Source: Chromera velia (lineage: Eukaryota > Sar > Chromeraceae). Taken from it: a DNA stretch of 42,491 nt. The notes beneath the pieces were generated by a model, which searched no databases, had not been told where the DNA came from, and saw only the letters and a program-made list of their open reading frames with translations. The translations under genes and the position numbers were made by a program. How positions within the stretch are numbered: position 1 is the first letter of the stretch; the number at the start of each line of letters is the position of its first letter. Positions 11,922-22,856 of the stretch are shown here, one piece after another. The DNA is taken from positions 1 to 42,491 of the forward strand of contig JAHBMJ010004808.1 of NCBI GenBank assembly GCA_018398765.1, given 5' to 3'.

Positions 11922-12974
11922 CTAGTCCCTCTGCCGCGTTGCTTTGAATAAGTGAATGCTCCTGTGTTGGAAGAGAGGATGCTGCTCTCTTGATTCAACA
12001 GGCGAGACCGTGAAGCCTCTCCCTTCAAGAAGCGAGTAGAAGCGCTCAGCTCCCGGCCACCGATGCTCACAGCACGACAGCACGACAGCCGGTCTACGTC
12101 GAGATGCAGCAGCATCAATAACGTCAACTAAAAGAGGGATGGCCTCATCATTGAAAAGCAGATCGGTGCAAAGAACAACATCAAAGTCAAACTCTCCCAG
12201 ACGCCTCCGTGCCTCTTCCAACCGTCTCCAGTCGAGGGCTTCCACCCTCACCTTGGACGGTGTTGCCCTCAACGACAACAACAGCGAGTCTCTTCCCTTC
12301 GCATCACCTGCCCCTTCTGTTTCTTCCCCACTCACATTTGCCCTCTCTTTTAACTCCTCTCCCGGCCTGCGCAGCATGTCGGCCTCATTCAGTTTCGCAT
12401 TCTCGGCCAACAACGGCAGTCGTGCGTCAACATCGGTCAACACAACATCAGACGCCCCCAACCGAAATGCACACAGACCCGGTAACCCCACGCCAGCGCC
12501 CAACTCGATCACCCGAGCGCCTTTCAGCGAGAGCGCCTCACCAGACTTTGCCTGAGAAACCGTACGACTGCTTGTTGTGTCCAAGAATTTTGCCATTACA
12601 AGTGCGGAGTCCCACACTCTGGCCCCTGTTCCAACGATGTCCCCCCCATGACCCACACCGTCGCCTTCTCGGAAGAGGACGCGTCCACCTGACTCGAGAG
12701 GAAGCTGCCACACACCAGGAACCTCCGTGCAGACGTCAGACAATCCACTCACACCACACACAGGACTGCCCTCTGCTCGCCAAGGTCGCTTTGCCGCCTC
12801 TTCACGGCTTCGAATCTCAGCGAATCTTTCTTCGTCTGCCTTCTGAACGGAAGCCGTCCCGTCTCCGTCTCCGTCTACATCGAATCCAAAGAGGGGAAAG
12901 CCAAATTCAGGGTCGTCGCCATCTTCGGGAGAGTCAAGAAGCGACGCCAACACACCACACTCCTCAGAAGGCAT
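11922..12974 (-). CDS. METTL21/FAM86-type protein methyltransferase (Methyltransf_16)
   Basis: This single-exon gene encodes 350 residues from an ATG at 12974 to a TAG stop. It shows a seven-beta-strand SAM methyltransferase of the family-16 type: an upstream block with GTGARVWDSALVMAKFL (the conserved G-x-x-x-W-x-x-A pattern before motif I), motif I VIELGAGVGLPGLCA, motif post-I VVLTDVDARLPLLAENA, a VEALDW block, then FDVVLCTDLLFNDEAIPLLV, the DxxY-like region of this family with Leu-Leu replacing the usual Tyr. It ends with a conserved-looking HPLFQHRSIHLF. Known family members methylate lysines on chaperones or translation factors; the target here cannot be inferred. About 110 acidic residues precede the core. 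It is head to head with the purple acid phosphatase gene (623 bp between start codons). Confidence 0.8.
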   Translation of the reverse strand: MPSEECGVLASLLDSPEDGDDPEFGFPLFGFDVDGDGDGTASVQKADEERFAEIRSREEAAKRPWRAEGSPVCGVSGLSDVCTEVPGVWQLPLESGGRVLFREGDGVGHGGDIVGTGARVWDSALVMAKFLDTTSSRTVSQAKSGEALSLKGARVIELGAGVGLPGLCAFRLGASDVVLTDVDARLPLLAENAKLNEADMLRRPGEELKERANVSGEETEGAGDAKGRDSLLLSLRATPSKVRVEALDWRRLEEARRRLGEFDFDVVLCTDLLFNDEAIPLLVDVIDAAASRRRPAVVLSCCEHRWPGAERFYSLLEGRGFTVSPVESREQHPLFQHRSIHLFKATRQRD

Positions 12975-13597
12975 CTTCGATTAAACGCGTGCTCTGAGGA
13001 AAAAAGGAGGTTGGACACCACCAACGCACTCGTCGCCCCTTCCGTCGAGCACCGGGTCAAGACGAAAGATGGCACGATGGAGACGGCCTGCATGAATCTT
13101 GCGCACTTGCTGGACTACTCAGGCCGGCCGGGCTCTCAGTGCACCTGCTGGGAACCACTTGTCCATGACAGTCCAGCAAAGGGGCTCTAAGATGTTCGAA
13201 GTAGACTGCCTACAGCACAGCTCAGGCTGCAGATGGTTGGAGGGGGGAAAAGCATGAAAAAGTGCAACGAAGTGCATACGCGCGCTTGCATAGCGCCTCG
13301 GGCTTTTTCGGCCTCGCGGGCCCTCCATGCAGGCGCGCGGCCTGGCAGCTGAATCGAGCGCGCGCGGGACTGCAGACTCCATGCAGACTCCCACTGAGAT
13401 GCTCCCAGCTTGCACTGTAAACTCTTTTAAATTCGGACTTTCATTTGAATCAGATCCAGAGCAGCGGTGGGCACTGGTGGGCATAAGTGTCAGATTGTGA
13501 CGGAGTCAGACGGAACATGGCGTGTTCCTCGCCTGTATGTGACGCTCTTTTGATCATCGTATGTATCTGACAAGAGGATTTTGATCGTCGATTGATT
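12975..13597. promoter_or_regulatory. Shared upstream region of two divergent genes
   Basis: This 623-bp region lies between the methyltransferase ATG and the phosphatase ATG. It includes a GC-rich part near 13270-13380 with repeated GCGCGC. The promoter role is inferred from gene orientation alone; no specific element is identified. Confidence 0.4.
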
Positions 13598-14488
13598 ATG
13601 GTATCATTTCCCTTCAGTGTGTCCATCGCTGTGCTTGCAGCATGTGCTGTTGCAGAAAATGGGCTCAACTTCCTGATACTAGGAGATTGGGGTGGTGTAG
13701 GTGTGTGGCCGTATTACACTCCCATGCAAAAGAAAGCCGCCAGAGGGATGGGCAAAGTGGCAAAAGAAATTTCGGCTTCCTTCGTGCTTGCCTTAGGGGA
13801 CAATTTTTACTCCAGCGGCATTCCCTCTGATGATCACGACAAGAGATTCATAAAGACGTGGGAAGACATTTACATCCAGGAAACGCCAAGCTTGAGGGTG
13901 CCCTGGTACATGTGTGCAGGTAAGTCCAAGTAATTTTCCGTCTCCCCATCTCCACGTCTCCCCGTCTCCTCATCTCCCGTCTCCCCGTCTCTGGCTCACT
14001 CCCCGTCTACGTAGCTCTTTCTCTGTCTGTCTGTGTCTCTCAGTCTTTCTCCAAATGGCTTTCATTCTTTGTGATTCTCTAGCTTGATTCGAAGCGTTGC
14101 CCTCGTGATTTTGTCGGCCTTCCGTGTCAGCCTCTAGGCCCCTCTCCCCCTCTCTCATGCGGCTGCACACACACACGGTGTCCAGCACTGCGCGTCTCAC
14201 CACTTTTGTCTTTCTATTTGCATTCTTTAGTTTGTTCGTTCGTTCTGGCTTCCCTGATTCCTTCCTTCCTTCCTTCCTTCCTTCCTTCCTTCCTTCCTTC
14301 TTTTCTTCCGTCCCTCCGTCATTCATTCATTCATTCACTCACTCACTCACTCACTCACTCACTCATTCATTCATTCATTCATTCATTCATTCATTCATTC
14401 ATTCATTCATTCATTCATTCATTCATTCATTCATTCATTCATTCGCCCCCCGCCACTTTCGTTGTTTGCTCTCCTAGTTCTCTGCCTC

Positions 14489-14546
<58 letters not shown>

Positions 14547-14991
14547 CCTCCCTCCCTCCTCCCCTCTGTGTGTGCCCGCGTCCCTGTATCCCCACGATCA
14601 TTGATATGCTTGTGACGATGTTCTTGTCAGAAGCTGTCTGTCTGCGCGGTTGTACCGGTCTGCATGAGCGTGACGGTGCGTGAAGGAAGAAAGAAAGAAA
14701 GGCAGAAAAGACAGAAAAGACAGACAGAGAAAGAGAACGTGGTGTTCTCTTGTGGACATTCATGAGTGATTGACAGACATTCTTTTGAAGTGCTGTGTTC
14801 TTTGCTTCATGATAAAACTTCGACCTATTTTTCTCCCCCTGTCCCCCCCCCCCCCCNNNNNNNNNNNNNNNNNNNNNNNNNNNNNNNNNNNNNNNNNNNN
14901 NNNNNNNNNNNNNNNNNNNNNNNNNNNNNNNNNNNNNNNNNNNNNNNNNNNNNNNNNNNNNNNNNNNNNNNNNNNNNNNNNNNNNNNNNNN

Positions 14992-15023
<32 letters not shown>

Positions 15024-15819
15024 AAACTTTTCTTCTGCAGGCAACCACGACCACAAGGGCAACGTGAGTGCCCAGATAGAGTTTTCCCATGACAACGAGT
15101 ACTGGAACTTCCCTGACTACAACTACGCTTTTTCGAGAGAGTGGGCAGATCCATCCACAGGCAGAGCCCTGCAGGCGGACTTCATTCTTCTCGACACAGT
15201 TCTGTTGAGTGGAACCAACGGGGTTTTTGATGAGAACGATCCCGACTACTTCTCTCCCCCCACAGGGCCGGCTGATATGTCTGTTGCCCTGGCGTCTCTT
15301 TCCTGGCTGGAGAAAAAGCTCTCACAAAGCAGCGCTGACTTGATTCTCGTCAGTGGACACTACCCAGTGTGGTCTGTGTGTTCGCACGGACCGACTTCCT
15401 TCCTCGTCAACCACCTGGTGCCTTTGTTGGAGAAATACAGCGCCCACTACCTGAGTGGACACGACCACTGTCAGATGCACATATCAAACAGAAACGTTGA
15501 ATATTTTGTCTCCGGAACAGGCGACGAGTGCTGCTACGATCCGACGAACCTAAAGAAAGTTCCTGCCGACAGCACGAAATACTTCCTGGCGGCAGGCCAC
15601 AACCCGACTGGTGCGGTCTCCGGCTTTGCGTCCTTCCAAGTCTCCTCCGAGGGCATGAGGGTATTCTTCCACGATCAAGACGGGAACAAGTTGTACGCAG
15701 CTCCGATCGTGCCTTTGCGGAGCGTGAAGAAAAACGAAGGGGTGGGCAGCTCAAGCCTCGCAGCCGGAGAAACAGAAGCCGAGGGGGAAAGGGGGGAAGG
15801 GGTTCTTCTGGAGATGTAA
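13598..15819 (+). CDS. Secreted purple (tartrate-resistant type) acid phosphatase, 2 exons
   Basis: Exons are 13598-13919 and 15041-15819. The intron begins GTAAGT and ends TTCTGCAG, and the phase-1 join falls within the GNHD motif; the product is 366 residues. It is a small metallophosphatase of the ACP5/TRAP type, which hydrolyses phosphomonoesters with a dinuclear Fe-metal centre. All five metal-ligand blocks are present: GDWGG (Asp30), GDNFY (Asp68, Tyr71), GNHD (Asn109), GHYPVWS (His214) and GHDHCQ (His248, His250). A hydrophobic N-terminus of about 19 residues ending AVA suggests a signal peptide, so export to the cell surface or an endomembrane compartment is likely. The C-terminal 30 residues are Glu/Gly-rich and look unconserved. 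The intron holds several microsatellites and an assembly gap but does not affect the coding sequence. Confidence 0.92.
14264..14560 (+). repeat. Cluster of (TTCC)n, (ATTC/ACTC)n and (TGTC)/(TC)n microsatellites
   Basis: Inside the phosphatase intron three pyrimidine-biased tetranucleotide or dinucleotide arrays follow each other: TTCC to about 14301, ATTC with an ACTC block in the middle to about 14444, and TGTC/TC at about 14488-14560. Long open frames across them are artefacts of repeat periodicity. Confidence 0.95.
14857..14991. other. Assembly gap (135 N)
   Basis: The gap is flanked by a C homopolymer (14837-14856) on the left and a TG dinucleotide run (14992-15020) on the right, so sequencing probably failed in low-complexity DNA. 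It is entirely intronic. Confidence 1.
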
Positions 15820-16237
15820 CTGCCTCAATACATTCATTCATTGGATGTGAGCAACCCAGATGCAGGTCCCTTGTATCATATCTGTCTGCGTGACGGTGCC
15901 ACTGAGTCATTGTACCTGGTATCGTACACAAGTTCATGTCAGCGTACCTGTTTCTGTCGAATCTGTTCCTCATTATCATCATACGCCGTCGCCATCAGCC
16001 CATTTCTCGGCGTCTAGCGTTTGGCGGCAACGCACGAGGCAGTTTGGTTATTACAAGAGCGGTCTACAATGAATCTAACACGACCTTTTCTGAAGTTTTT
16101 CAAAAAGTCGGGCCGATTTTTTTTTCCTGAGCCCCGGCCGGGCCTATAAAAGTGTACCCGAAAAGTGTATACCAAAAATTGATATCGATGTCAATTTTTG
16201 GTACACTTTGTAAAATTAACATCAATTTTTATACATT
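15820..16237. other. Intergenic spacer after the phosphatase gene, with a hairpin
   Basis: No gene was found. It contains a near-perfect inverted repeat at 16162-16209 (separate entry). The spacer ends at the left terminus of the fold-back element. Confidence 0.5.
16162..16209. repeat. Inverted repeat (hairpin), about 19-bp arms
   Basis: The left arm (16162-16182) and right arm (16191-16209) are reverse complements apart from a 2-base TA insertion, around an 8-base loop. It could fold as a strong stem or be a MITE relic next to the fold-back element. Confidence 0.75.
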
Positions 16238-16572
16238 CCCTGTAGATAGCTAGGATTTTACGGGATTTTAGCCCAGGATTTTAGCGGATTTTACGGGATT
16301 TTGGCCAGGATTTTAGCGGATTTGATTGATTGATTGATTGATTTAGGCTAGGATTTAGGCGGATTTTGCCCAGGATTCTGCCGGACTATTTCTCCAGGAT
16401 TTTAGCATCTAAAATCCTGGCTCTAGGGATTATAAAGACTAAAATCCTGGATCCTAGGATTTTAGAAATGAATGCCAGGATTTTACAGGATTATACGGGA
16501 TTATACGGGATTTTAACATAAATAGAAACAATGAAATAAAAGTCGATCACAATCGATGCCGGTTATCCCTTC

Positions 16573-16786
16573 TGATAAAGATTCCGTCATACTTTCAAGT
16601 TCATAGGAGAGGCCGTCTGTCTTAGCTTTAGCCAGAGATATACGCTACGATGGATCGATCAGTTTCTGCATACATTGCTATGCATTGCTACATTGCAACA
16701 CTGCATCTCTGTGCATCACGCCTCTCTATGCGCGCGCGGCCTACTGCCAACGGCCCCGGAAAGCGGCCCAGGGAGAAATCCCAACA
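16573..16786 (-). repeat. Copia 3' LTR
   Basis: This 214-bp repeat matches 24499-24720 nearly throughout. On the minus strand it begins TGTTGGGATTT and ends TCA. It lacks about 8 bases present in the other LTR near the CTCTGTGCATC region. The flanking target duplication CCTTC is at 16568-16572. Confidence 0.93.
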
Positions 16787-16797
16787 ATCACCATCAA

Positions 16798-17532
16798 TCA
16801 CCCCCTGACTCGAGAGCTACCACGAGAGTCACTCTTTCGCTTTCCTTTGCACGCCTTCGCAAAATCCAGAACCTTTTTATCTCCTTTCATCTGCTTTTGC
16901 ACAAACTTGGAAGCTTGACTTCCTCTGTCCCTCTCTATCTTGTACTTCGTATGTCTGTCCGCTCTCTGTCTGTCTGTCTGTACCCACAGTACCTTTGCCT
17001 TTAAGGCTCTCAGCTCTTGACGCGCATACACCAACAGACCATCCATGCGAGGCTCCCGTCTGGACTGTCCACTTTCCAACTGCTCCATCAGAAGAGCGCT
17101 GTCAGTGTAAACCTCAACCTCCAGAGGCTTCATCCAGAGGGCCTCAGCAAGTCGCTTCCATTGAAACGACTGCTTCACGCCATCTACAAGCGCACACAAC
17201 TCTGCAGAGGTGGAGGAAATCAGTTTTCTTTTGATTCTCTTGCTCTTCCATACCACGAGATTCGAGAACCTCATGTTTGCGATACTTTCTTTCTTGTCAA
17301 CCAGATACGCTTCAAACCCCCCTCTCCCTTCACAGCGAGAAAGAGAATACGCAGCATCAACAAAGAGAGCAAGCTTCGGATCATCCACTCCGCCGAACTG
17401 CAGGCAGTCACGCTTCTCACGCACGCGAATCAATACAAGTAAAGCAGCCACAAGCTTTGAACCAGAAGGGCAAGAATTGTAACGGGAGAGCTCACTGAAC
17501 AGATATGCAAGATCGGCAGTCGTGTAACAAAC
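16798..17532 (-). pseudogene. Copia RNase H domain (decayed)
   Basis: The frame reads as Ty1/copia RNase H: LALFVDAAYS (first catalytic Asp), SSTSAELCALVDG (Glu), EVYTDSALL (second Asp). A TAG interrupts the frame just upstream, between this block and the RT catalytic block, and both share one reading frame. The C-terminal part past the last Asp is basic and runs to the inner edge of the LTR. Confidence 0.85.
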
Positions 17533-17892
17533 CTAACCAAGCACACCCATCACTTTCTGCATGACACTCACAAAAGATTCGTCTGTCTGCTCTTCTGCTG
17601 ATAACTCAATGAGTTCAAGAGACAAAGACTTGCAGGGAAGGTCTTCCTTTTGTACAGGGATTGATTTGAGATAAGCTTTCTGCGAGAGAGCAAAGCCTTC
17701 CTTTGTTCTCTTCACCTCCATCCCTGTGTAACCCATCTCACCCCTACACTCAAGAATCTCAGGCTCATCCATTTCAAGACGCTTGTACAGAGGCTTGAGA
17801 TCACGCACGGGATCATCAGAGAACACAAGCAAATCATCGATATAAACAGCCATCACAGCCTTCACGCTTCCTGCCTCCTTCTTCACAAACAC
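17533..17892 (-). pseudogene. Copia reverse transcriptase, C-terminal half (YIDD)
   Basis: The block MAVYIDDLLVF is the RT catalytic motif of Ty1/copia (YIDD variant of YxDD). The open frame begins abruptly at VFVKKE and a TGA precedes it. At the protein level it continues the N-terminal RT half that ends at about 19029, so the two halves were separated by inserted DNA. It ends with an in-frame TAG. Confidence 0.88.
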
Positions 17893-19028
17893 GCTTCAAT
17901 TTAAAAAGTCAATGCGTCATCTGTAGGGACAGCTATGCGGCCAGTGTGCTTGAAGATGACGTAGGTCGAAGCGATGGGTCTCGTCTTCTAACAGAGGAAG
18001 AGGGAGAGAGGGGAGAGGGTAAAGAAGCAGAGCAGGAGAGGGAAGAGAGTGGGGAGGAAGAGGAGGAAGGGGGGGAAAGGGGTGAGGAGGAAGAGGAAGA
18101 GGAGGAGGAGGGAGAGCCTGGAGAAGGTGAAGGAGAGGAGTCCGAAGAAGAGAGCGAGGAAGAAGAGGAGGAGAGGGGATGAGGAGGAAGAGGTAGGAGA
18201 CGATGTCGAGGCAAACGGGGGGGGCACAGTAGAGGAAGAGGTGCAGGTACAAGAAGAGGAGGCAGGGGAAGAAAGGTCCAGAGACCTGCCGCCTTTAGAG
18301 AGAAGAGGGAAGAAAAGAGGGAGACGCAACGTAGAAGAAGAAGACTCTCCAAAAAGAGCCATGATTTGTGTTCTCCCCCCCTCTGCCCCAGCCTCTGCTA
18401 GTGTTCGGTCCCCTTAGGTGCCGGTCGCTCCGGCTTTTTTTTACAGCCGCGATGTAGCAGTCGCATCCGCCCCTTCCTCTTTCCGTCTGAGACCACCCAA
18501 CCCTAGACCCAGCCGCACCATGGGGGAAGCTCGAGGAGGCAATGTTCTTCTTACTTCTCCCCCCTCAGCAAACTGGGCAGGGGCTGTGTAAGTACAGAGC
18601 CGCAAGCTTACCATCTCCTCGTTTTTCAGAAAGAAGTAGACTTTTTCCGTCTCTTACTTTGATCACTCTCTAACAACGGTTAAAGCCTGATATACAGAGA
18701 AGCAGAACAGTGAGAGATGAAGCAAAGTCAAAAAAGAGAGTAGTTGTTGGACAGATGCTGTCATAGAGCTGTTAGAACTTTTTGCTACTTATAGGGGTAA
18801 AGCAGTTAAAAATTTATATTTTTTTAATATTTTTATTTATTTTTTTTTATGTGTGAATAGGCTTTTCAAATGCCAACAAACACTTAAAAACATGTTTTTG
18901 AAGGTTGGCACCGCAGGCGAAATTTTTTTTTTGGGACCCTAATTTTTGTCATTTTTTTTGTCGGTAAAAGGAAGGCAGACTGAGGCCATTACCGGTTACC
19001 GGCAATTACCGGTAGACTAGATCTGTTA
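17893..19028 (+). other. Insertion inside the copia RT, carrying an acidic low-complexity frame
   Basis: About 1.1 kb separates the two RT halves with no apparent loss of RT residues. On the plus strand it has a Glu/Gly-rich open frame (17946-18182), continued in another frame (to 18417) by an acidic and then basic stretch (ERRGKKRGRRNVEEED). The rest (18420-18985) is AT-rich with poly-T runs. The right edge carries repeated ACCGGT-type words (18988-19016). No terminal repeats or target duplication were identified. It may be a nested element, a captured gene fragment, or a second assembly join. Confidence 0.5.
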
Positions 19029-20065
19029 CCGACCAGAAAAGCAACCCTATCAGTCACTTCTTCCCATCCACACTCTCCGGCAATCCGTTTGAAGTGCTGA
19101 CCATAGAGGCGAGGCGCATCTTTCAGATTGTACATCGCACGCAGCAATTGACTCATCTCACCAGACGCGAACCCTTCAGGTGACCCCTCAGGAACTCGGC
19201 CTGGCAGCTGCACAAACACATCATCGGAAATCGGTGTAGTCAAAAATGTTGTGCGAACGTCCGACTTTCCTACCTTCCATCCTTTGGTCGAAGCAAACAC
19301 AAAGCAGACAAGCAACGCCCACCAAGCTGCCGTCCCACTGTAGGTTTTAACGTTCTTTCTGTCATCCTGGAAGCCCTTACACACCAATCTGGCCTTGGGG
19401 ACTCTCTCTCCACCTTTCATCTTCCAGGTTAAAACCCACCGCGTCTTCATTACCCGTTTCCTTGCGGGTACTCGCACACCCCCCACTTTGAGGACCTCAT
19501 TTCTCTGAAAACTCTTCAGTTCCTCTCTCATAGCTCCATCGTGACTTCCATTTCTCACTTCCTCTTCCGTTGCCATGACATGTCCTTTTCGGGGATTCAC
19601 ATGTGCCATCATGATGTCAATGACTTTCTTATCAACCGACAGATGCATGACTCTCTTTTCCTTTTCCTTCTTTTCCTTCTCCCTCTTCCTCCCATCGTCC
19701 TGTGCCTCTTGCACTCCCTCATCTTCCTGTGCTACCTGCACTCCCTTCTCTTCTCTACTGCTGGTTGGCCCACTCTCGCGAGCAAGCAGGCCGGCTGCAG
19801 CGGTTCCGCTATCAGACTTCAGAAGATTCGCCCCAAAGAGAGAGTCATCATCAGGGATGTCTGGCAGAACAATCTCTTCCTCCCTCTCTGTCTCTTCAGA
19901 CTCAGCAGCTGGTGCAGCGTCCCGCCCCGACTGCTTTGCCTCTTCCTACCTACTCTTCACCCCCTGCTGCTGGGCTCGTACTTCCAGTTGGCCGGCTGGA
20001 AGACGCAAACTTGCAGTACCCTGAGAGGGAAGAGAAAACGGTGCAGAAACACTTGCTGGCTGACT
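18987..20065 (-). pseudogene. Copia reverse transcriptase N-terminal part, copy A
   Basis: The frame encodes the linker and the start of RVT_2: KTRWVLTWKMKG, KARLVCKGFQDD, KVGKSDVRTTFLTTPI (the first catalytic Asp lies in KSDVRTTFL), and QLLRAMYNLKDAPRLYGQ. The frame then runs into the inserted DNA. The block is repeated almost identically at 20067-21145 with nine differences, all in the rightmost 380 bases and eight of them transitions. Confidence 0.85.
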
Positions 20066-20066
20066 N
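20066..20066. other. Single-base assembly gap (N)
   Basis: One N sits exactly at the junction of the 1,079-bp direct repeats. This is typical of a scaffold join. Confidence 0.95.
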
Positions 20067-21145
20067 CATTACCGGTTACCGGCAATTACCGGTAGACTAG
20101 ATCTGTTACCGACCAGAAAAGCAACCCTATCAGTCACTTCTTCCCATCCACACTCTCCGGCAATCCGTTTGAAGTGCTGACCATAGAGGCGAGGCGCATC
20201 TTTCAGATTGTACATCGCACGCAGCAATTGACTCATCTCACCAGACGCGAACCCTTCAGGTGACCCCTCAGGAACTCGGCCTGGCAGCTGCACAAACACA
20301 TCATCGGAAATCGGTGTAGTCAAAAATGTTGTGCGAACGTCCGACTTTCCTACCTTCCATCCTTTGGTCGAAGCAAACACAAAGCAGACAAGCAACGCCC
20401 ACCAAGCTGCCGTCCCACTGTAGGTTTTAACGTTCTTTCTGTCATCCTGGAAGCCCTTACACACCAATCTGGCCTTGGGGACTCTCTCTCCACCTTTCAT
20501 CTTCCAGGTTAAAACCCACCGCGTCTTCATTACCCGTTTCCTTGCGGGTACTCGCACACCCCCCACTTTGAGGACCTCATTTCTCTGAAAACTCTTCAGT
20601 TCCTCTCTCATAGCTCCATCGTGACTTCCATTTCTCACTTCCTCTTCCGTTGCCATGACATGTCCTTTTCGGGGATTCACATGTGCCATCATGATGTCAA
20701 TGACTTTCTTATCAACCGACAGATGCATGACTCTCTTTTCCTTTTCCTTCTTTTCCTTCTCTCTCTTCCTTCCATCATCCTGTGCCTCTTGCACTCCCTC
20801 ATCTTCCTGTGCTACCTGCACTCCTTTCTCTTCTCTGCTGCTGGTTGGCCCACTCTCGCGAGCAAGCAGGCCGGCTGCAGTGGTTCCGCTATCAGACTTC
20901 AGAAGATTTGCCCCAAAGAGAGAATCATCATCAGGGATGTCTGGCAGAACAATCTCTTCCTCCCTCTCTGTCTCTTCAGACTCAGCAGCTGGTGCAGCGT
21001 CCCGCCCCGACTGCTTTGCCTCTTCCTACCTACTCTTCACCCCCTGCTGCTGGGCTCGTACTTCCAGTTGGCCGGCTGGAAGACGCAAACTTGCAGTACC
21101 CTGAGAGGGAAGAGAAAACGGTGCAGAAACACTTGGTGGCTGACT
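20067..21145 (-). pseudogene. Copia reverse transcriptase N-terminal part, copy B (probable assembly duplicate)
   Basis: This is a near-copy of 18987-20065, separated from it by a single N at 20066. Its left end starts at the same ACCGGT-rich words that lie inside the RT insertion of copy A, and its right end continues into the integrase region. That is what two overlapping contig ends joined without merging would produce. Confidence 0.8.
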
Positions 21146-21460
21146 CCCTATGACGTGCTCCAACTGACGGATAGCCGCAGCGGAAACACCATCGAAGAAA
21201 GTTGCCTGCGCACGAGAAGAAGAGAGGACAGCAACAAGGTCAGCACCTCCCATCGCATTGGCATCGACCTCTTCATCATCATCGAAAGAGAAGTCGGAAA
21301 AACGATCCACATCATCGGTAGGTGCAGCTGCCGCACCTCCGAACTCTGCAAGGTCAGGGGAAGCATTCAACCTATACCATTCAATCAAAGAAACACCACT
21401 CGGATACACACGCAAAGGCTTCCACCCACGTCTATTCTCTGTCTTCACAATCACCATCAC
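21146..21460 (-). pseudogene. Copia integrase C-terminal region and linker to RT
   Basis: This continues the polyprotein between integrase and RT: TENRRGWKPLRVYPSG followed by an acidic linker (PTDDVDRFSDFSFDDDEE). A TAG lies in frame just upstream (near 21480) and another in the linker just downstream (near 21026). It is in a different frame from the preceding integrase core, so a frameshift lies near 21470. Confidence 0.7.
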
Positions 21461-21467
21461 GCAAGAC

Positions 21468-22661
21468 TCACTCTCGACCTAGACTCTCGACATCACAAAA
21501 AATTCCTTCCTTCCCACAAACAGGCAAGCCAGACGAGGGGAGGGGATGAGGGTCAGTCACCACAACACGATCACCAACAGAGATGGGAGAAATAGAACGG
21601 GCAGCCTCAGAACCAAATACAAAAGAGTCAGGTGACATACCAGTCGCACTGCACACACACTCATTCAATACATCGATCACACCATTGAAGAGCCATTTAC
21701 CACAGTACCGAGGCAGATCTAAATCTAAAAGCAACTTCCAGAGGAGACGCTTGATCGTGCAATTCATTCTCTCTGCCTTTCTTTGCGGCTGCGGTGTGTA
21801 TACAGGGCCTCTCTGATGAACGATGGTCTCCTGGTCACACACATACTCATACTGGCCTTTCTTTTCCCCAATGAATTCTTTTCCATTATTTGTGCAGACA
21901 ATCTGGGGCTTTGCTTTTATTTTTAATTTCTCAGCCAGTCTCTTTTACTTCCGACACCAAGCAGTCAGATGACGGACAGCCTTTCTTTTCGAGGGAAGAA
22001 TCATTCCAGACACACGGCCAGACGCAGAATCGACAATCACAGACGCACGCTTACCACCAGGCAAAAAAAACATATCATGAATGATGCGATCATTAAATTC
22101 TTCCTTTACCATGCCTTCTTTACTCTTCTGAGGGATTCTCTTCATCAGTGCATTCACTTCTCTGCATCGACGGCACATACGTCTAATCTCATCGCATGCT
22201 TTCGTACTCACACGAGACGCCAGACCTTTCTCCTTCAAAGTCGCATACAAACGAGTGCCAGTCGAGTGCCCAAAACGCTTGTGCCACATCAAAACTTCTC
22301 GCAAACTTATCTGACCTAAAGAAGGGAACTGAAGGCGCCGCGATCTCTGCTCGGATCCCAGCCGGTGTGGCGGGCGCTTCCGCTGCTTTCCCTCCTTCAA
22401 ACTATCTTTCTGCAAAGAGGACGAGCCCCCATGCAATGCAGATGCATCTGTCTGACTGCTGGCATCCACATTCAAGAGCATACAAAAGGAGCCATTCCTC
22501 TCATTCACACCTTGCAAAGCCGCACGCCCATGCATATTTAAAAGAAGAACACCTTCTCGCTCATGCATACGTGCATGGAACATGCCTCCCCCTTTTCTGG
22601 GAAGTTCAACCCAAAACGGCTGACACACTTTCTGGAGACGCAAACCATTCCTAGAAACCAT
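21468..22661 (-). pseudogene. Copia gag-pre-integrase and integrase core (inactivated)
   Basis: The HHCC zinc module is visible (WHKRFGHSTG then CDEIRRMCRRC), followed by the catalytic core. The first Asp may be in IIHDMFF, the second position reads CTNNGKEF where the family has an Asp-Asn-Gly, so the catalytic Asp appears replaced by Asn, and the Glu block is QPQRKAERMN. An in-frame TAA at 21945-21947 splits the core. The product would be inactive. Confidence 0.87.
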
Positions 22662-22856
22662 TCATAGATAAATTAAAGAGAAAGGGGAACCGACTGAGAA
22701 AACGATCCGTCAAGACGTGTCGTCTCCTCACCACCATCGACCGTCTCTACTCCGGAGAGCTCCACGGTGACATCCTTGGAGGAACGAAAGATGCCTCCCT
22801 CAACCCCCACAAACTCGCTCTCTTCCTCTCTCACCTCCACAACACAAGACGAGACA

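Noticed and set aside
12209-12997. 262-codon plus-strand ORF
   Set aside because: It is antisense to the methyltransferase gene, whose frame has clear conserved motifs.
14264-14560. CRISPR-like array
   Set aside because: Repeats are 4-base tandem units without spacers, in a eukaryotic intron.
14206-14604. Long plus-strand ORFs encoding Ser/Phe/His/Leu repeats
   Set aside because: They are translations of ATTC, TTCC and TC microsatellites inside the phosphatase intron.
17946-18417. Acidic plus-strand ORF as an independent gene
   Set aside because: Low-complexity, split between two frames, no start or domain evidence, and located inside a decayed transposon; reported only as insertion content.
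20067-21145. Genuine biological tandem duplication of the RT
   Set aside because: The single N exactly at the junction and the contig-end-like boundaries favour an unmerged overlap; kept as an assembly finding.
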